Assembly (NCBI GenBank): GCA_012522705.1
Contig: JAAYJY010000037.1
Location: 1 to 10,783, forward strand
Direction of reading: 5' to 3'
Source: Syntrophomonadaceae bacterium
GTDB taxonomy: Bacteria > Bacillota > Syntrophomonadia > Syntrophomonadales > Syntrophomonadaceae
DNA: 10,783 bases
Part shown: positions 1 through 7,083 of the stretch, one piece after another
Position numbering within the stretch: the stretch's first letter is position 1
How the letters are laid out: each line of letters begins with the position of its first letter
The notes under the pieces: model-generated
Told to the model about the DNA's origin: nothing
What the model saw: the letters and a program-made list of their open reading frames with translations, nothing else
Databases searched by the model: none
Program-made: the position numbers and the translations under genes

Positions 1-1
1 C

Positions 2-211
2 GCCGAACGTCGCACCGATCTGGCCCACATCGGGTCTATCGATGATTTTAAAAAGATCTGGAACTCCTCCAAAGCCCGCAAATTCCGCCGGGCTATCAAA
101 AAAGATCCCGATGCCTTCCCGTTTTGCCGGGAATGTATCTGCCGTGAGCCCGACTTCAAGAACGCCTATTTCGATTCCACCGTACTCAGGCCGGTCCCTC
201 CTCAGGGATAG
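2..211 (+). CDS. C-terminal end of a radical SAM protein with SPASM-type cysteines (5' truncated by window edge)
   Basis: The frame is open from the first base of the window and ends at TAG 209-211, giving the last 69 residues of a longer protein. The visible part has the phenylalanine/arginine-rich stretch FKKIWNSSKARKFRRAI followed by a cysteine pair in FCRECIC. This arrangement, a W..s.ka..fR segment before a closing C..C, is typical of the C-terminal SPASM or auxiliary iron-sulfur cluster region of radical SAM enzymes found in polysaccharide and peptide-modification clusters. The catalytic CxxxCxxC domain would lie upstream of the window. The next gene, also radical SAM, starts 27 bases downstream on the same strand, so the two are likely co-transcribed. 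The family call rests on the tail only; the substrate cannot be inferred. Confidence 0.7.
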   Translation, partial: AERRTDLAHIGSIDDFKKIWNSSKARKFRRAIKKDPDAFPFCRECICREPDFKNAYFDSTVLRPVPPQG

Positions 212-238
212 GGACCCAAGCGTATGCGAGGTGTTAAA

Positions 239-1207
239 ATGGTGAAGGCAAACCTGGTCCGCCGCGTCTTGTCTTTATGGGGATCCTGGTACAACGACAA
301 CCTATACTACCGGTATCATCTGGCGGGCCGCCCGCCGGCCCAGCGCTTGGCTCTGCGTCTCCTGCTGCTGCCCCCGGCGGCCTTCATAACAGCCTATCGC
401 CGTTTAAGCGGCCAATTCGAACTGGTGCGGGTGGAGATGTCCATCACCGCCCGCTGCACCTTGCGGTGCCGGGACTGCTGCAACCTGATCCCTTGCTATG
501 AAAAGCCGTCCGATCTTGATACCACCCGCCTGCTCCAAGACATCGACGACTTCCTGGGCAATGTGGACCGGGTCTGCCGCTTCGTGGTCATGGGCGGGGA
601 ACCTTTTCTGCATCCCGGGCTGGCCGCCATAATGATCCACCTGATCAAACACCCCCAGGTAGATATCGTACATCTGTTCATCAATGCCACCATCATGCCG
701 GCCGGCGAGGTCCTGGCCCTTGTGGGTCACCCCAAGGTTTACCTGACCATCAGCAAATATCCCCGCGGGCTGTCCCGCCGGGATAAAGAACTGCAAGAGG
801 CTTTGAAACAAAGGGGGGCTCGCTATATCGTCACCGAGAACAACTGGAGGGACATGGGCGGGTTCGACCCCGGGCTGGATGACAGCCCCCAGGAACTGAA
901 GGAACGGTTTGCCTCTTGTTCGATAAACATCTGCCACAACATTATCGATGGAGCCTACCATCTATGCGCCCGCTCCGGCCACGGCCAGCGGCTGGGTCAG
1001 TTTCCGCCCGACCCCAACGACAGTGTGCCTTTCCGGGGCCGGCATGATCCCCGCGAGTTTCAGGAAGGACTGCGGCGCCTGCTGGCCAGGGACTATATAT
1101 CCGCCTGCCGCCAATGCCACGGTGGTGCTGGGCCAGTGGTCCCGGCAGCCATCCAGATGGGCCGGCCCGACCACTGCCTGAAGAGTTCGGACCAGGCAGC
1201 CGAATAG
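239..1207 (+). CDS. radical SAM protein with C-terminal auxiliary-cluster cysteines
   Basis: I choose the ATG at 239 (322 residues) over one at 224, because GAGGTG at 228-233 is a good ribosome binding site five bases before 239. The protein has the radical SAM cluster motif C73-x3-C77-x2-C80 (CTLRCRDC) and the SAM-binding GGEPF at 119-123. It should bind a 4Fe-4S cluster and cleave S-adenosylmethionine to start a radical reaction. The C-terminal part carries further cysteines (C227, C232, C243, then C290 and C293 in ACRQC), compatible with a SPASM-like auxiliary cluster. The first 60 or so residues are basic with a hydrophobic stretch near 38-50, which may associate with the membrane. It follows a second radical SAM gene and faces a flippase gene, so a role in making or modifying a surface polysaccharide or related product is plausible. 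The substrate is unknown. Confidence 0.85.
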   Translation: MVKANLVRRVLSLWGSWYNDNLYYRYHLAGRPPAQRLALRLLLLPPAAFITAYRRLSGQFELVRVEMSITARCTLRCRDCCNLIPCYEKPSDLDTTRLLQDIDDFLGNVDRVCRFVVMGGEPFLHPGLAAIMIHLIKHPQVDIVHLFINATIMPAGEVLALVGHPKVYLTISKYPRGLSRRDKELQEALKQRGARYIVTENNWRDMGGFDPGLDDSPQELKERFASCSINICHNIIDGAYHLCARSGHGQRLGQFPPDPNDSVPFRGRHDPREFQEGLRRLLARDYISACRQCHGGAGPVVPAAIQMGRPDHCLKSSDQAAE

Positions 1208-1230
1208 GCCAGGTCGGGCAGCGGAACAGG

Positions 1231-2739
1231 TCAGGCCCGCCCGCTGATACTTTTCACCCGCTCCCAGCTGGTTCTGAACATGGCCCGGTCGGTTATCCAA
1301 TTGCCCAGCAACACCATTATCAGGACATATACGGCAACCCCGCCGGTCCAGATGATCCATCCCCGGAAGCCGGCAGTCTCAATCCGCAGCCAGAATCCGA
1401 AGGGCAGGGCGGCCAGCAGGGCCAGGACGGCGTTGATGACGATGCGGCGGGCGGAACGCCACAGGGATTGGCCGGTTATGTGTCGGGCCGTATACCATAT
1501 GCTGTCCAGGGTGCGATAGGCGTAAGAACACACCGAGCCCAGCAACACCCCCACTATCCCCCAGTACTGGACCAGGCTCAAAGAGACGGTCAGATTGATC
1601 AACGCCTCCAATATGGCCCGGCGCTGGGTTTCCCGGAAATGGCCGGAAGCAAAGATGAGGGTGCTGGAGGGGGTCCGCAAATTATTGGCCACCCCGATGA
1701 TCAGAAATAGGAGCGCTATATCGGGGCGGATGTAGTTGGTATCGGTAAAGTTGGCGGCATAGACGTTGATGAAAGGCATGATCAACAGCCCCGTGCAGGT
1801 GTAAGCCCAGGTCAGGGCGGCATAGTAGATATACTCGTAGTTGTCATAGGTATTGCGCAGCAGGTCTCGGTCCTGACCGGCGATGATCTCCCCGAATCCG
1901 GCGCGCATACCGGCGGAGAAAACCCCCACTATCATTCCTACCGCCGCGAAAACCATATTATAGACGATGTACACGCTCACCGCCTTTAGGCCGCTGAAGA
2001 TGGTGATGACCACTACGGGTGAATTGAGCACGATTATGCCTGCGATCTGATGAGTCAAGGCCGACCAGCGGTTGTCGATGGCCGAGAAATCGGGCTCATC
2101 ATGGCCGGATAGCTGGGGATAGTGCACATTCACATATCTCCTGATAACGAAGAGCCGGGATACATAGATGAGGGTGGCAGCAGTCTGCACCACCAGAACA
2201 TGGCAGCCGGCCAATATCAGCCCGGCCGTGATCAGAGCGTTCAGGGCAGCGGCGGCGGCCTGGATGTAGAAGATGACATGACCCTTCTGATCGGCGAACA
2301 ACAGTACCCGGTCGCTGGCCACCAGGGCGAATTCCATCAAGGCCCCTCCGCCGATGACCAGGGCCATCAGGAAGGAGACCATCAGCTCCATCTCGTTTCG
2401 GACCAGCCATGGATACAAGGCCGCTATGGCCAGTAAGCCGCCGGCGAAGAAGTAACTGGATTTTTTATAAAAGATCCGTGTGGCCGCCAATAAGCTTCTT
2501 ACTGCTTTATTATCCTGCCGGGCCAGCGGCGCATATAAAGCAACTATGGAAGCCGCGCCCACACCGCCTCCCACCAGGCTCAGATAGCCGATGAACTGCT
2601 TGAGCGAACCGATCATCCCGTTCATTTCAGAGCCGTAGTGGCCGATAAAGAGCGCCGGCAGAATGAAACCGCTGGCGGCGGTCACCAGCTGCAATACCAG
2701 ATTGGCGATCATATTGTTGGCGGCTTTGGCTGTTCTCAT
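1231..2739 (-). CDS. polysaccharide flippase-like membrane protein (MOP superfamily, Wzx-type)
   Basis: This 502-residue, highly hydrophobic protein has about a dozen or more membrane segments spread over its length. It opens with an amphipathic/membrane segment (NNMIANLVLQLVTAASGF) followed by a conserved-looking YGSEMNGMIGSLKQFIGY stretch, the usual pattern of oligosaccharide-lipid flippases. Such proteins move lipid-linked glycan units across the cytoplasmic membrane for surface polysaccharide assembly. I use the ATG at 2739, preceded by GGAAGGA, rather than the in-frame ATG 23 codons upstream, whose extra residues (GQTIQKLGP...) do not look like family sequence. The gene ends 23 bases from the convergent radical SAM gene. 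Base composition is GC-rich like the left block and unlike the right block. A MATE-type drug exporter is a less likely alternative. Confidence 0.85.
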   Translation of the reverse strand: MRTAKAANNMIANLVLQLVTAASGFILPALFIGHYGSEMNGMIGSLKQFIGYLSLVGGGVGAASIVALYAPLARQDNKAVRSLLAATRIFYKKSSYFFAGGLLAIAALYPWLVRNEMELMVSFLMALVIGGGALMEFALVASDRVLLFADQKGHVIFYIQAAAAALNALITAGLILAGCHVLVVQTAATLIYVSRLFVIRRYVNVHYPQLSGHDEPDFSAIDNRWSALTHQIAGIIVLNSPVVVITIFSGLKAVSVYIVYNMVFAAVGMIVGVFSAGMRAGFGEIIAGQDRDLLRNTYDNYEYIYYAALTWAYTCTGLLIMPFINVYAANFTDTNYIRPDIALLFLIIGVANNLRTPSSTLIFASGHFRETQRRAILEALINLTVSLSLVQYWGIVGVLLGSVCSYAYRTLDSIWYTARHITGQSLWRSARRIVINAVLALLAALPFGFWLRIETAGFRGWIIWTGGVAVYVLIMVLLGNWITDRAMFRTSWERVKSISGRA

Positions 2740-2867
2740 TAGGGGTTGTCCTTCCGTGAGGCAGTTGATAGTTGGCGTTGGTCCAAGTTTTTGTATGGTC
2801 TGCCCCACATACCTGTTTCAAAAAGCACCAGGCCCCGGTTGGTGATAAGTTCGTCACTTGCTCCCTA

Positions 2868-2881
2868 CTATTTTATATAAG
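2868..2881 (+). repeat. 14-bp AT-rich direct repeat, copy 1
   Basis: CTATTTTATATAAG occurs here and again in identical form and orientation at 5297-5310. Both copies lie in gene-free debris on either side of the IS110 remnant and truncated two-component genes. Beyond the identical core, both have GCAAG and CACC elements (minus strand reading) a little further on, with different spacing. Confidence 0.5.
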
Positions 2882-2927
2882 TATTGCGGAGCCGGCTAGC
2901 ATGGAATACCGCGCTAGGAATAGGGGG

Positions 2928-2960
2928 CGACTAAGGGGCGTCCGAACATTCTCCCCGTCG
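2928..2960 (+). other. GC-rich hairpin at the left edge of the IS110 remnant
   Basis: CGAC (2928-2931) and GGGG (2935-2938) pair with CCCC (2953-2956) and GTCG (2957-2960), leaving a three-base bulge and a 14-base loop. The position just ahead of the damaged transposase is where an IS110-group element would carry its left non-coding end. No U-tract follows, so it does not look like an intrinsic terminator. Its function is unknown. Confidence 0.4.
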
Positions 2961-2983
2961 GGCAGGGAGGCTGCATAGAAGAG

Positions 2984-4050
2984 CATGGAGATGATGATCC
3001 GGCCAATTTGATGTCTGGATTAACCTGGGCGACTTTCTTAAGTCTGAAGGCCATAAACTTGCGATGGTAAATCCGTTTCATGTCAAACGGACCAAAGAGT
3101 TGGATGATAACAGCCCAACCAAGAACGACAGAAAAGACCCGAAGACCATTGCCATGCTGGTTAAAGATGGACGCTACCGCGAAGTTTATATCCCGGAAGA
3201 CGTGTATCAGGAATTGCGCGAGGCGGTGGCCGAACGCGACCGTCTGGTGCAGAGGCTGATATCCATCAACAACCAGGTAACCAGGTGGCTAGATATCCAC
3301 TTTCCAGAATTCCAGACTGTCTTCAAAGACTGGCGGCGTCAGGCGGCGTTCTTAACATTGCGGCACTTATCTACCCCGGAGAAGATCGCAACAGCCGGTG
3401 TGATGAAAATCTTAGCAATCTGGAAGCAGTCCATGAAGCGTACAGCAGGCGTAAAACGAGCCCAGGAACTGGTGGAAGCAGCTAGTGTAAGCATTGGCCG
3501 TAAAATTGGCCTGATAGCAGCAGAGGTCAGCCTGCAGAACCTTTTAGATGAACATGAGCTCTATGTTAAGCACTACGCAGAGCTGGAGCAGCTGATGATG
3601 GAACTGCTGTTACAGGTTCCCAATGCCGGGAAGCTGCATCAGATCAAAGGAGTGGGCCTGATTACGACAGCAACCTTTGTCGGTGAAATAGGTGATGTAA
3701 GTCGATTCCAGGATCCACGTCAGATTCAGAAGCTGGCGGGACTCAACCTGGTGGAAAACAGTTCCGGAAAGCATAAAGGTAAAACCAGGACAAGCCGTCG
3801 GGGAAGAAGGCGTTTGAGACCTGGCCTATTCATGGCTATGATAACGATCCTGGCGAAGAATCCGGAATTCCGAATGCTTCACCAGAGGAACCTAACCAGG
3901 GCTACCAACCCGTTAAGCAAGATGCAATCGGTGATTGCACTGTGTGGCAAGCTAATCCGCGTATTTTATGGAATCTTAAGAACAGGTGCTAATTACAGCG
4001 CGGAGAAAATGCTGGGTGACATTGAACGTGGAATGAGAACGGCTGCATAA
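2984..4050 (+). pseudogene. IS110-family transposase, N-terminally truncated and frame-damaged
   Basis: The longest open part starts at ATG 3064 and gives 328 residues. It matches the IS110 pattern: LDDNSPTKNDRKDPKTIA, holding the third and fourth acidic residues (D22 and D25, three apart as in the DEDD set), then a coiled region, a helix-hairpin-helix (IKGVGLITTATFVGEIGD, about 194-211), and the C-terminal domain with LVENSSGKHKGKTRTSRRG (229-247), which should contain the catalytic serine. Homologous sequence continues upstream of the ATG in the same frame (VWINLGDFLKSEGHKLA from 3013), and a GME-like fragment with shifted frame sits at about 2984-2990, but a TGA at 2995-2997 and length changes break the frame. 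The first aspartate region is absent and the glutamate is out of frame, so the protein should be inactive. Confidence 0.8.
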
Positions 4051-4231
4051 GATCCGAATATTTCACAAGGTTCAGAGTTGCCAACGCCGCTGGAGCTTAC
4101 AAGAACCAGAATTAGAAAATACCAAACCATTGAAAACGAAGAGCCGGGACAGTCAGGTTGAATTAGTCCCTGAGGGCATAGACCCAGCAAAGGAGCATGA
4201 CTGACGTTCCACCTCTTGGATAGGCAGGACG
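4051..4231 (+). other. IS110 right-end non-coding region, possible guide-RNA segment
   Basis: About 180 gene-free bases lie between the transposase stop and the kinase junction. Several short pairings are visible: TCAGG (4153-4157) with CCTGA (4169-4173), an alternative GGGAC (4146-4150) with GTCCC (4166-4170), and a tight hairpin GGG-CATAGA-CCC (4174-4185). In IS1111-type members of the IS110 family the guide (bridge or seek) RNA is encoded in a long region downstream of the transposase, so this stretch could be that. This is inference from position and pairing only. Confidence 0.4.
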
Positions 4232-4657
4232 AACATTAGCAATGAAATTATTTTTTAAGGTTTCAACACTGTTTAATTCTTCCGCCATTTTATTGAAGTC
4301 TTCAATCAATACTTCAATTTCATCTTTTTTACCATCTTTTCTTAGCGACTCTACTCTAACGCTGAAATCACCTTCCGTTATCTGACGGGCAGCTTCGGCG
4401 ATTCGTCTTATTGGCTTTCCATAAACATATCTTTTGAATACACCGAATAGGAGTGTAAAAATCAAAGACGTACCTAATAAGTAGTAGCCTAATGTGCCGA
4501 TTAAAGGAAGCGTTTGACCTAAATAGCCTATTATGATAAATGTCTGACCGACTATTAATAGGGAAATAACCGCAAATGTTGTTAAATAAACGCGGAACGA
4601 GATCAGGCTTGCATTTATACGTTTATCCCACTTTTTTTTAGACTTAGGTTTTTTCAC
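4232..4657 (-). pseudogene. sensor histidine kinase, N-terminal half only (cut by IS110 remnant)
   Basis: The frame begins at GTG 4657, overlapping the end of the response-regulator gene by four bases (GTGA), as expected for a translationally coupled pair. It encodes a basic leader, two membrane helices (about 23-47 and 54-75) and a HAMP domain (about 80-130, with ITEGDFSVRV), then LKNNFIANV. In this kinase family that sequence leads directly into the H-box SHE..TP, but here valine 142 is the last native residue: the next codons come from IS110 end sequence and run to a chance stop at 4163. The phosphoacceptor histidine and the whole ATP-binding domain are gone, and the missing half is not elsewhere in the window. 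If made, the fragment would be a membrane stub without kinase activity. Confidence 0.85.
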
Positions 4658-5205
4658 CTCAACACCGCCTTATATCCAAAGCCATGCACTGTAACGATTT
4701 CAAAATCCTTGCACTCTGAAAATTTATTGCGCAGCTTTGTAATATAGACATCTACTGTTCGTAATCCGGTGTCATTCTCAATTCCCCAGTATTCGTCAAT
4801 AAGCTCACTGCGGGTAAAAATTTTTTTCGGGTAAGACAGAAGCTTACATAGAACATTAAACTCTTTTGCAGAAATAGGAACTTCCACTCCGTCAAGATAG
4901 GCGCCCATTTCATCTTTTACGAGGGTCAAACTGCCAATTTCAAGTCGATTCTCGTTTGCGATATTGGCACGTCGCAATAAAGCTCCTACACGCAAAACCA
5001 TATCATCCATATCAATCGGTTTTACCATGTAGTCATCAATGCCAACACAAAAGCCTTTTTTCTTAGAAGAAAAATCATCAAGAGCAGAAATAAACAAAAT
5101 AGGAATAGTCCTGTTTTTTCCTCGAATTGTCTTGGCAAATTCAAAACCATCCTCACACGGCATCATGATGTCCGAGATGATAAGATCATACAAGTTACGA
5201 TACAT
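4654..5205 (-). pseudogene. OmpR-family response regulator lacking the start of its receiver domain
   Basis: The 183 readable residues start mid-receiver at MYRNLYDLIISDIMMP. The phosphoacceptor aspartate (D12 here), the switch residue (S40 in LFISA) and the conserved lysine (K62 in MVKPID) are present, followed by a complete winged-helix DNA-binding domain (about 90-182, ending VTVHGFGYKAVLR). A normal member would have some 40-45 residues before this point, including the acidic pair that binds magnesium. A TAA lies three codons before the ATG and no frame upstream encodes the missing part. The breakpoint is thus at about 5206. The protein could at most bind DNA constitutively; phosphorylation should fail. 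It paired with the kinase fragment that follows with a four-base overlap. Confidence 0.82.
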
Positions 5206-5455
5206 AAGGTCTTATGCTTCGGTTGGATTTAACCTCCCCCTCGCCGTATAAACGTTATTGTTAAGATAAGTACAGACGATTTGGTGAAACCTTGCGCTAT
5301 TTTATATAAGCGTATGGTTTTACACACTCCAAGTTCAATTTCTGGAGAAGGGTGGAAATGGACCCCGATAGTTTGATTGCCTGGAGTATATTCGATGCTT
5401 TCCACGCGGTTGCCTACCAAAGGTGGATAAGGCTAAAATGCCGCGTTAAGTTTGT
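5206..5455. other. gene-free debris between truncated regulator and LytTR operon
   Basis: A 63-codon minus-strand frame (5229-5420) exists but has no recognisable domain, no good ribosome binding site and an unusual composition, so I do not call it. The interval has the second copy of the 14-bp repeat and, at about 5356-5373, a TGGACCCCGATAG sequence resembling motifs I associate with IS21-type element ends; that resemblance is from memory and weak. No clear terminator for the LytTR operon was found. Confidence 0.4.
5297..5310 (+). repeat. 14-bp AT-rich direct repeat, copy 2
   Basis: CTATTTTATATAAG, identical to 2868-2881 and in the same orientation. Together the two copies bracket the IS110 remnant and the truncated two-component genes. 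Confidence 0.5.
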
Positions 5456-6169
5456 CTACACTCGAAAGAAATCCTTGTATTTTGGATAGTAATAGCGGCT
5501 CATCAAGGCAGTCTCGGGATAATCCCAGAATTCGATTTCATAAGATCGGTCGTAAGTCTCCCTTGTTTTCTTAATCTTGGTCATATTCACAACAAAAGAA
5601 CGATGGACCCGTACGAAATCAGCGCCTAATATATTCTTGACTTCATCCAGACCTTTTCGTACTTCCCAAATAGCCTCAAGAGAATGAATTATCGTTTTGT
5701 GATTACCGGCTTCGATAAAAATAATATCGCTATGATTAATGTGTATCATTTCATTCTTGACCCGGATCGTAAGCACCCCGGACGGTTTTTGCTTTACCTG
5801 TTCGAGTCGGCACACGATTTCTTCGATCAATTCTTTGAATTGGGAAATTCTAATGGGTTTGAGCACATACCCATATGGATGAACATCAAAGGATTCCACG
5901 GCGTATTTGGAATACCCGGTTACAAATACGATGTACATATCATTATTTAACTGATCGATCCCACGGGCTACGTCCAGCCCGTTGGCTGTCTGTCCGGCCA
6001 GTTCGATATCCAGCAGAGCGATTTGAGGTTGGTTCTCTTTAGCCCAAGCATAAGCTTCCTCACCACTAGAAGTGGTGAAAATATTCGTTATCTCCGGTAT
6101 TACGCTTAAGATCTGCCGTATAAAATCTCTATTGTATTCCTCGTCTTCGAGAATAAGAGCATTAATCAT
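5456..6169 (-). CDS. LytTR-family response regulator (AgrA/LytR type)
   Basis: The 237 residues have a complete receiver domain (1 to about 120) with acidic pair E8/D9, phosphoacceptor D54 in ALLDIELAG, T84 in VFVTG and K104 in VLKPI, followed by a LytTR DNA-binding domain (about 133-235) with IFIEAGNHKTIIH and FVRVHRSFVVNM. LytTR regulators bind pairs of short direct repeats about two helical turns apart, usually upstream of peptide, bacteriocin or surface-protein genes. The ATG at 6169 lies 38 bases after the kinase stop; the ribosome binding site is weak. It is the third gene of a minus-strand operon with a membrane protein and a GHKL kinase, and should be phosphorylated by that kinase. 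The divergent secreted-protein/permease genes are its most obvious targets. Confidence 0.92.
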   Translation of the reverse strand: MINALILEDEEYNRDFIRQILSVIPEITNIFTTSSGEEAYAWAKENQPQIALLDIELAGQTANGLDVARGIDQLNNDMYIVFVTGYSKYAVESFDVHPYGYVLKPIRISQFKELIEEIVCRLEQVKQKPSGVLTIRVKNEMIHINHSDIIFIEAGNHKTIIHSLEAIWEVRKGLDEVKNILGADFVRVHRSFVVNMTKIKKTRETYDRSYEIEFWDYPETALMSRYYYPKYKDFFRV

Positions 6170-6207
6170 CAGAAATCAAAACCTGCCCTTTAATCGGAAT
6201 AGCATTA

Positions 6208-7083
6208 TTATTTTGGAGCCATATTCCAACTGGTGAAGTCATATCGACTTTTATTGCCCGGGATAATCACCATAAGGGTGGTATGCTGGCCCGATACGAC
6301 CTCAACCTTTCCTCTATATTGGCTAACCAGTTTTTGCACTATATACAGCCCATATCCCCTGCCTATAGATTCTTTATGGGTAAAGCCTGCTTCAAATACC
6401 CTTTGTCGATCATCTCTGCTGATTGTGGCGCCGTTGTTACGGATTGCAACCATGAATTCACCATTTTGATGATCAAGCTCCAGTTCAACCCATGGCTGCT
6501 CCTTATCCTGCAAAGCCGCTTCTATAGCATTATCCAGAATATTGCCGACAATACTGCAAAGGTCCCATGGGTCAATTTGCAGAGAAGTAAAATCATCAGA
6601 TGTACTCACATGGAACTCAATACCCTGGGATTTAGCCAGGCTAAGCTTACTGTTCACCAGACTATTAAGCGCAGGATGCGGAATAAATACACCTTGATCG
6701 GTGTTCCAATAAGTCTCGGCTATACCGTCGATGTACTGCTTGGCCTGGTCGATCCGATTAAGAAAGATCAATGACTGCAACGCCTGTATATGCCGCCTGA
6801 ATTCATGCTTTTCAGTATGCATGTCAGTCATGAGGCTTTCATTTTCCTGGAGATGCTCTTTCATTAATCTGATCTTCATACTCTCCTGGGCTTTACTGTA
6901 TAAATCCCTTATGACAACGATACTCAAAACGGCCAGGGCAATGATCAAAGCTTCCCAAAAAGGCAGTCCGGCTCTTATCGACGCAATGTTATCGCTGGCT
7001 TGAATTATTGTAATTAAGATAACTGCAACTAAGGTTTGGGAGAGGATTATGAATATTGATAAGACATCCCTTTTTGGATTCAC
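6208..7083 (-). CDS. GHKL sensor histidine kinase (AgrC/SpoOB-like)
   Basis: This 291-residue kinase starts at GTG 7083, preceded by AAAGGAAG six bases upstream. It has two N-terminal membrane helices (about 8-29 and 42-58), a short coil, a SpoOB-type dimerisation helix with KHEFRRH, where H93 is the likely phosphoacceptor, and a GHKL ATPase domain with N-box NILDNA (181-186) and G-box GRGYGL (241-246). It should autophosphorylate and pass phosphate to the LytTR regulator encoded 38 bases downstream. Kinases of this class normally carry six or seven membrane helices for sensing. Here only two are present, but the preceding gene encodes about five more and is in the same reading frame, separated by a single TAG codon. 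The sensor may be split into two subunits, or be one gene carrying an amber codon. Confidence 0.9.
   Translation of the reverse strand: MNPKRDVLSIFIILSQTLVAVILITIIQASDNIASIRAGLPFWEALIIALAVLSIVVIRDLYSKAQESMKIRLMKEHLQENESLMTDMHTEKHEFRRHIQALQSLIFLNRIDQAKQYIDGIAETYWNTDQGVFIPHPALNSLVNSKLSLAKSQGIEFHVSTSDDFTSLQIDPWDLCSIVGNILDNAIEAALQDKEQPWVELELDHQNGEFMVAIRNNGATISRDDRQRVFEAGFTHKESIGRGYGLYIVQKLVSQYRGKVEVVSGQHTTLMVIIPGNKSRYDFTSWNMAPK

Larger units (their letters stand above)
2740..2983. other. non-coding stretch between flippase start and IS110 remnant
   Basis: I see no convincing gene here. It must hold the flippase promoter (minus strand) but no clear pair of promoter boxes stands out. The AT-rich CTTATATAAAATAG on the minus strand at 2881-2868 is the only -10-like candidate, about 130 bases before the start codon. 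A short hairpin CACCA...TGGTG spans about 2827-2845. A stronger GC-rich hairpin at 2928-2960 is listed separately. The break where the GC-rich block meets mobile-element debris lies somewhere in this interval. Confidence 0.5.
2984..4231 (+). mobile_element. decayed IS110-family insertion sequence
   Basis: The element contains an IS110-type transposase remnant and about 180 bases of non-coding 3' sequence. Its right limit can be placed at 4231/4232, because from 4232 onward the sequence continues a histidine kinase coding frame on the minus strand (reading ...NNFIANV), while 4231 and below does not. The left limit is less clear. Recognisable transposase sequence begins around 2984 and the expected 5' part (roughly 60-75 codons plus the left end) is missing or scrambled. 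The other half of the disrupted kinase is not present to the left, so a deletion or rearrangement followed insertion. IS110 elements use an RNA-guided DEDD recombinase and usually leave no long target duplication; none is seen. Confidence 0.75.

Noticed and set aside
1215..1239. CGGGC ... GCCCG pairing between the convergent radical SAM and flippase genes, considered as a bidirectional terminator
   Set aside because: The stem is only five pairs with a 15-base loop and no T-tract on either side.
2772..2978. 68-codon plus-strand frame upstream of the IS110 transposase, considered as its missing N-terminus
   Set aside because: The translation has none of the IS110 N-terminal features (no first-aspartate beta strand), so it is not the missing part.
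5229..5420. 63-codon minus-strand frame between the truncated regulator and the LytTR gene
   Set aside because: No recognisable domain, no good ribosome binding site, and it lies in debris; not supported as a gene.
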